The position numbers were made by a program, and so were the translations under genes. Positions 60,035-64,000 of a stretch of DNA of 64,000 bases are shown here, piece after piece; position 1 is the first letter of the stretch; each line of letters opens with the position of its first letter. Below the pieces are notes generated by a model. The model saw only the letters and a list, made by a program, of their open reading frames with translations. It did no database searches and had not been told where the DNA came from. The stretch covers positions 1,302,001 through 1,366,000 of the forward strand of contig JAMYGW020000002.1 in NCBI GenBank assembly GCA_025617375.2, read 5' to 3'. This DNA is from Acarospora socialis (Eukaryota > Ascomycota > Lecanoromycetes > Acarosporales > Acarosporaceae).

Positions 60035-63000
60035 CGCGCCGTCAAGAGAGTCCTAGCATACGAAGAGATATGGCTGATGGTGATATACTATCTACCTAGT
60101 AAGGAAATAGCGGAATATAAGAACGAATGGCAGATACCAAATCAATGGATCGGATAACGTAAAACCTAGCCGTAGCGACTGAGATCAAGGTTGGATGAGA
60201 GACAAGAATCAGGTAAAGATAGGGTATGGGCAGCTTTTGAGTGTTGAGCGATATGCCAGCCGCTTTGTCAAATCCAGCAAAGCATTCGGAATTTTATTGA
60301 CAAGAATAGCAAACTCAGTTGAACGCGCCCTGCATCATATTATCGATTTTGTTTAAGTCTTATAATTGATACGGCTCTGTGAGCGAGTGACATGCAAGCG
60401 CCATCCACGCCAGAACCTCGACATCCGCCTTCGGGGTCCAACAGACCCGCGGTCGTCCAGAAAGGGATGCCTTTTCGTCTGCAGGCCTATCTTTCCGGCT
60501 CTTGCGGCCATGGCCGGACTGATTGGATTCGGAACTGTGGGTGCTTGTAGTGACAGTAGTCGTCTGCGAAGCCTGGATGGTTGGGTCTCTCATGCGCGTC
60601 AAAAAGCCAGTCCCAGTCTGGCGGCTGGAACTCCGTATCATGGATGTTGGAAGTGTGGAAGGCAAAGCCTGGACGGGAAGGACAGCGATTGCAATGCCAC
60701 AGCCTGTAATGCCACTGGTGTAAGACCTACCTTAATCCGATCAAGCTAGGTAGACTAATTAGGTGTTTAAGATCGATGCGAGTAAGAAAGCCAAGCTCTG
60801 ATCTTCGCCGGACTGCAACTCAAATCAATCACTTCCTGTCCTAAGGTATTTCCGCTCGTTAATTACCCCTGACTAAAATGATGTACCCGTAAGGTACGTT
60901 GTAGACGTCTACTTAGTCTGAACTTGGAACTAAGATATGGACTGAGATGACAGTCTGCTGTTCTCCTCATCTGTACAAACTCTCTTATCCGCCACGCTCT
61001 CCTGACCGAACAGCATGTGAGCTGAGTTCTCCGATATGATTGTACGAACTCAAGTTCATTGGATGGTTATCTGCTCCCACAACTCCGCATGATGATCTAC
61101 ATTCTAGACACATGGGAAAGGTTTTGGAACAGGATTTGAGAGAGAGATATAGGCAACCTTCGCTTGAGTTTACTTCTCTAGCTACAGATTCAAGAGTAAT
61201 TAGACATGATGTTTAGCCAACCCACCTGTTAGGCGTCCGCAGCATTTAAGTGGCGCCAGTGCGACGATCATCGAGGGGGGGTGAACCACCTACGCAACAA
61301 ACGTTACCATGTGATGGAAGCACCTCTGGATAGATAATGGAACACTGCCTCCTGATTCAAACCTGACCCCATTTGGAGCCTGAGGGACCTCCGTGTCTTT
61401 ACTTTGTTATTGCTAGGATATTTGACGAGCAAAGCACTGAAGCGGAAACCCCACCATAATGCTTCCCGTGCAACATGGCGGCAAACAAGTCCCGGTCTTG
61501 ATCAAGTAGCAGACTGCAGTCATGACTGTGTTGCAACTTGTTATCAGCCGCTCACCACTAAGGTTTTCTATCTTCCTGACTATCTAGGTAGGGTGGTTCC
61601 CCTTTGATCCGGATTCAGGAGTACCACTCACAGTTGAACAGCTTTACCTGGGACGGCAAAGTCGACCCACCTTCAAGAACTGGACCCATCAGCAGCAGGT
61701 AAAAGGCTTTCATCCGCATCATTCACAAGAAGGCGTCTTTCAGCCTTGATCAGCCCCTGAGGTGGTACTGACTGCGCTTTGATGGTGCACTTGACCTCCA
61801 CTCAGGCGTGGAAATTAAGCCGCAACTCTGCAAGTCGTAGTCCAGCCATACACCCGGTTGAGCGCCGACTCAACTACTGAGCCAGTCTTCAGTGTCAGGT
61901 AGCAGTCTCAGTACTTGTGCACCTACACTGGTGGATCCTGATGCCGGTCAGATCCTCTTATCGGTGCCTGAATCGAGAGGGCTTCCAACCTGATGTGGTC
62001 TACCATGCTTACTAATTGATATCGAGCCGACACACGGGTTGGAACAGCTTCATGCATATCACAGCAGGGACCATCCCGTACCCTCACGTTCAAATCTCCT
62101 CTAAATTCCAAGTTTTCTGCCTTGCATCGGTCCTGCTCTCGGGGCATTACCTTAGGTACAGAGTGGTCCTTCCCGCCAAGAAGTTCGCCGAAACTCCGAT
62201 TCCAGGCTACCGGTGCTCATGCCCACTCCGCAATCGAAACTAAGGTAGGATCCGGATTTCAGCTAAAGCCTGCTCCTTGGATCATCCCAACAGACCTGGG
62301 GCCACAATTCGCCGGCTTGGTAAGTCCAAAAAGCCACCAAGAAGGCATGATTGTTGCGACACAGTAATAACTACGAGCTACTCTCGTATACGCATAAAAC
62401 TTTCAATCACCTTCATGGCTGACCCTGCTGGTGATCTACGTTGATGTTAGCGGTGAACAGTGGTATGCAACAACGGTCGTCAGCTTCGCAGGATGTTCGC
62501 AAGGATCGAGGCAGATCACCCGTCCCCTGTTATGCTCGTAATATCGTACATGTGGTCATCCCGTACCTCGATAAACGATGCCTCTTGCATTGCAGATTTC
62601 TACTCGTATGTACATACACACATGTAAGTAAGAACTCCGTATAACTACCTATGTGCTCTACAAACCAGGCTACCTTTGTCTCGCGTAACTATTCGATCTT
62701 GCCTGCCACTTCGAGTTGTGCATACCTGTGGGGCTTTAGTGATGCGGTACTCGTACAACGGCCTCTTCGCTTGCGCGATGGGTCTCAGTTGATATTGCGA
62801 AGCAAACACTTCCCAGATGCTTCTGCGTTCAGCGCCTGCAAGCCACCCTATATCTCCTTCTTCGTTCAGCTCTGCTCCGCTGCGGACGTGGTGTCACGGT
62901 GTCTTGCAGTCCGATACGAGCGGTTCCAGTCAATACCACATCTCTAGAATGACTTCACATGAAGGCATCGCCGAGACCGGTGTGTCCAGTGATGACCGCC

Positions 63001-63599
63001 GCACCATACCGATATCCAAGTCAGCCAGATCGCTTGCATCATCGGTACGACGAGATCACATCCTTCGGCTCCGGTACAAGCCGGTCACAGCGTAAGGGCG
63101 CAACTCAACACCGGACAGAAACAACAGACAAGTTTGCAGCATAGACGTGCAAGCAACTGCACCATGATCGGACAGCATAGAGGATTCAGAAAGTACACAC
63201 AGCATTCCTTATATGAACAGTCATGGTCTGGAAACTCGACTGCTGCACTCTGCCCGATAGAAGATGTTGAAAACAGATATAGTAGTAGTGACCGGAGAAG
63301 CATTCACCTGTGCTGTCAACGGTGTAGTCACTGTGGCGCTCTGGATAGTGACAGTCTGACAATTTGTGCAAGTGTAGCAATGCAGTCACGTAGGCAGTCT
63401 AGATAATGCAAACGCTGCTTTCCTGGCATGAGTGGAGTACTCTTGAACCTGCATTTGACTTGACCGTTGAGATTCTTGTTGATATCACATGTTATGGTGA
63501 CACGGAAAGTCCCGTTATGTAATAGCCAACAAACAACACGGTTTGTCGCGTGAGTCGCCTTCTTCGTCCGGAACGCCATCCGACCTGAACGGAGACTAG
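60035..63599. other. Gene-poor 3.6-kb region
   Basis: This holds the GH16 promoter, then about 3 kb in which all open frames are short, overlapping and without domains. I see no repeat of note, no RNA gene and no transposase. Confidence 0.5.
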
Positions 63600-64000
63600 A
63601 TGGCTCCCAATCGATCTTTCAGGGAGAGTCGAGAAGCCTTGCTGAAGAGCAGAGCGAAAAGGCATCATCGTTCTCCAACAGCGGATGGCTGGCAATCTTC
63701 AAGTGAAGACGAGCTGGAGCTCGATGAGCTTAACCACTCAAAAGCAGATAACCACCAGGCAATGCGAAACCCGTCATGCCTGGGACTCGTACGGAGATGC
63801 GGGAAGCCTGGGGTGAACTGTCTAGTGATCACTGCAATACTTCTGGGCGGTCTCATTCTGTTGCTTGGAGTTGGAAGCTTATGGGTGTATAAAAGTGCTC
63901 CTGAAGATGGTGTATGTCAACCGAGCTACAGCAGCCCCCTGTCGCTGACAGGTCGTGCCCTAGGGATCGCCTCCATGGTATCCATCACCGCTCGGCGGCA
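63600..64000 (+). CDS. N-terminal part of a type II membrane protein (runs off the window)
   Basis: From ATG 63600 the frame stays open to the window edge. It encodes a basic, Ser/Asp/Glu-rich cytosolic tail of about 75 residues (RESREALLKSRAKRHHRSPT, then SSSEDELELDELNH), then one strong membrane segment (CLVITAILLGGLILLLGVGSLWVY). A GTATGT donor-like site at about 63911 suggests that coding may leave this frame at an intron soon after the anchor. The layout is that of a Golgi or vacuolar type II enzyme, but the catalytic domain lies outside, so I cannot name the family. Confidence 0.5.
   Translation, partial: MAPNRSFRESREALLKSRAKRHHRSPTADGWQSSSEDELELDELNHSKADNHQAMRNPSCLGLVRRCGKPGVNCLVITAILLGGLILLLGVGSLWVYKSAPEDGVCQPSYSSPLSLTGRALGIASMVSITARR

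Noticed and set aside
60035-63599. Possible old transposon in the gene-poor stretch
   Set aside because: No transposase, reverse transcriptase, terminal repeats or tandem structure could be recognised.

Overview
This window looks like nuclear DNA of a filamentous ascomycete (Pezizomycotina). The evidence is short GT-AG introns of about 45-375 bp with CTNAC/ACTAAT-like branch sites, a fungus-type fused ARG5,6 arginine gene, a mitochondrial methylcitrate cycle pair, a New1/Elf1-type ABC protein, a filamentous-fungus GT2 hyphal-growth transferase and a DFG5/DCW1-type GH76 enzyme. A Dothideomycete is plausible, but that is inference only. I rebuilt gene models by hand from splice signals. Every complete spliced model closes in frame with a total length divisible by three. 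I see no rRNA, convincing tRNA, CRISPR array, LTR element or intact transposon.

Layout. 1.5-9.3 kb is a compact housekeeping block: RHO1 GTPase (-), mitochondrial ribosomal protein uL24m (+), ALG14 (-) and the inner nuclear membrane protein Ima1 (+). 9.4-13 kb is a decayed block with the remains of a secreted M4 metallopeptidase (-), a cysteine-rich/linker relic (-) and a PA14/GLEYA-plus-Apple-like adhesin (+). 14-22.4 kb holds an HhH-GPD DNA glycosylase (+), an MSC7-like aldehyde dehydrogenase with a 7-nt microexon (+), a 65-aa membrane protein (-) and an APC permease (-). 22.4-24.9 kb is intergenic and contains a nearly perfect 54-bp inverted repeat.

24.9-34.6 kb holds New1/Elf1 (-), a PHD-finger/Myb-like protein (-) and the methylcitrate pair. 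In that pair, methylisocitrate lyase (-) and 2-methylcitrate synthase (+) diverge from one promoter of about 0.53 kb, and together they cover the entry and exit steps of propionyl-CoA disposal. 35.9-42.9 kb carries a secreted GH5 endoglucanase (+), a Baeyer-Villiger-type flavin monooxygenase (-) and a GPI-type GH76 protein (-). 44-48.7 kb has the exocytic R-SNARE Snc1 (+) and ARG5,6 (+). ARG5,6 has a perfect Gcn4/CPC1 site and a hairpin just before its start codon. 48.9-49.4 kb is a degenerate minisatellite of about 100-120 bp units. 50.6-53.6 kb is the GT2 gene (-), followed by a gene-poor 5 kb, a membrane-anchored GH16 protein (-), a second gene-poor stretch of about 3.6 kb, and the start of a type II membrane protein (+) cut by the window edge.

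Functionally, RHO1, SNC1, ALG14, GT2, GH76 and GH16 all serve polarised secretion or the cell wall, but they are dispersed and nothing here looks like a classical secondary-metabolite cluster. The least explained sequences are the inverted repeat, the recurrent ACCTAGGT palindrome in intergenic DNA, the minisatellite and the decayed secretome block.
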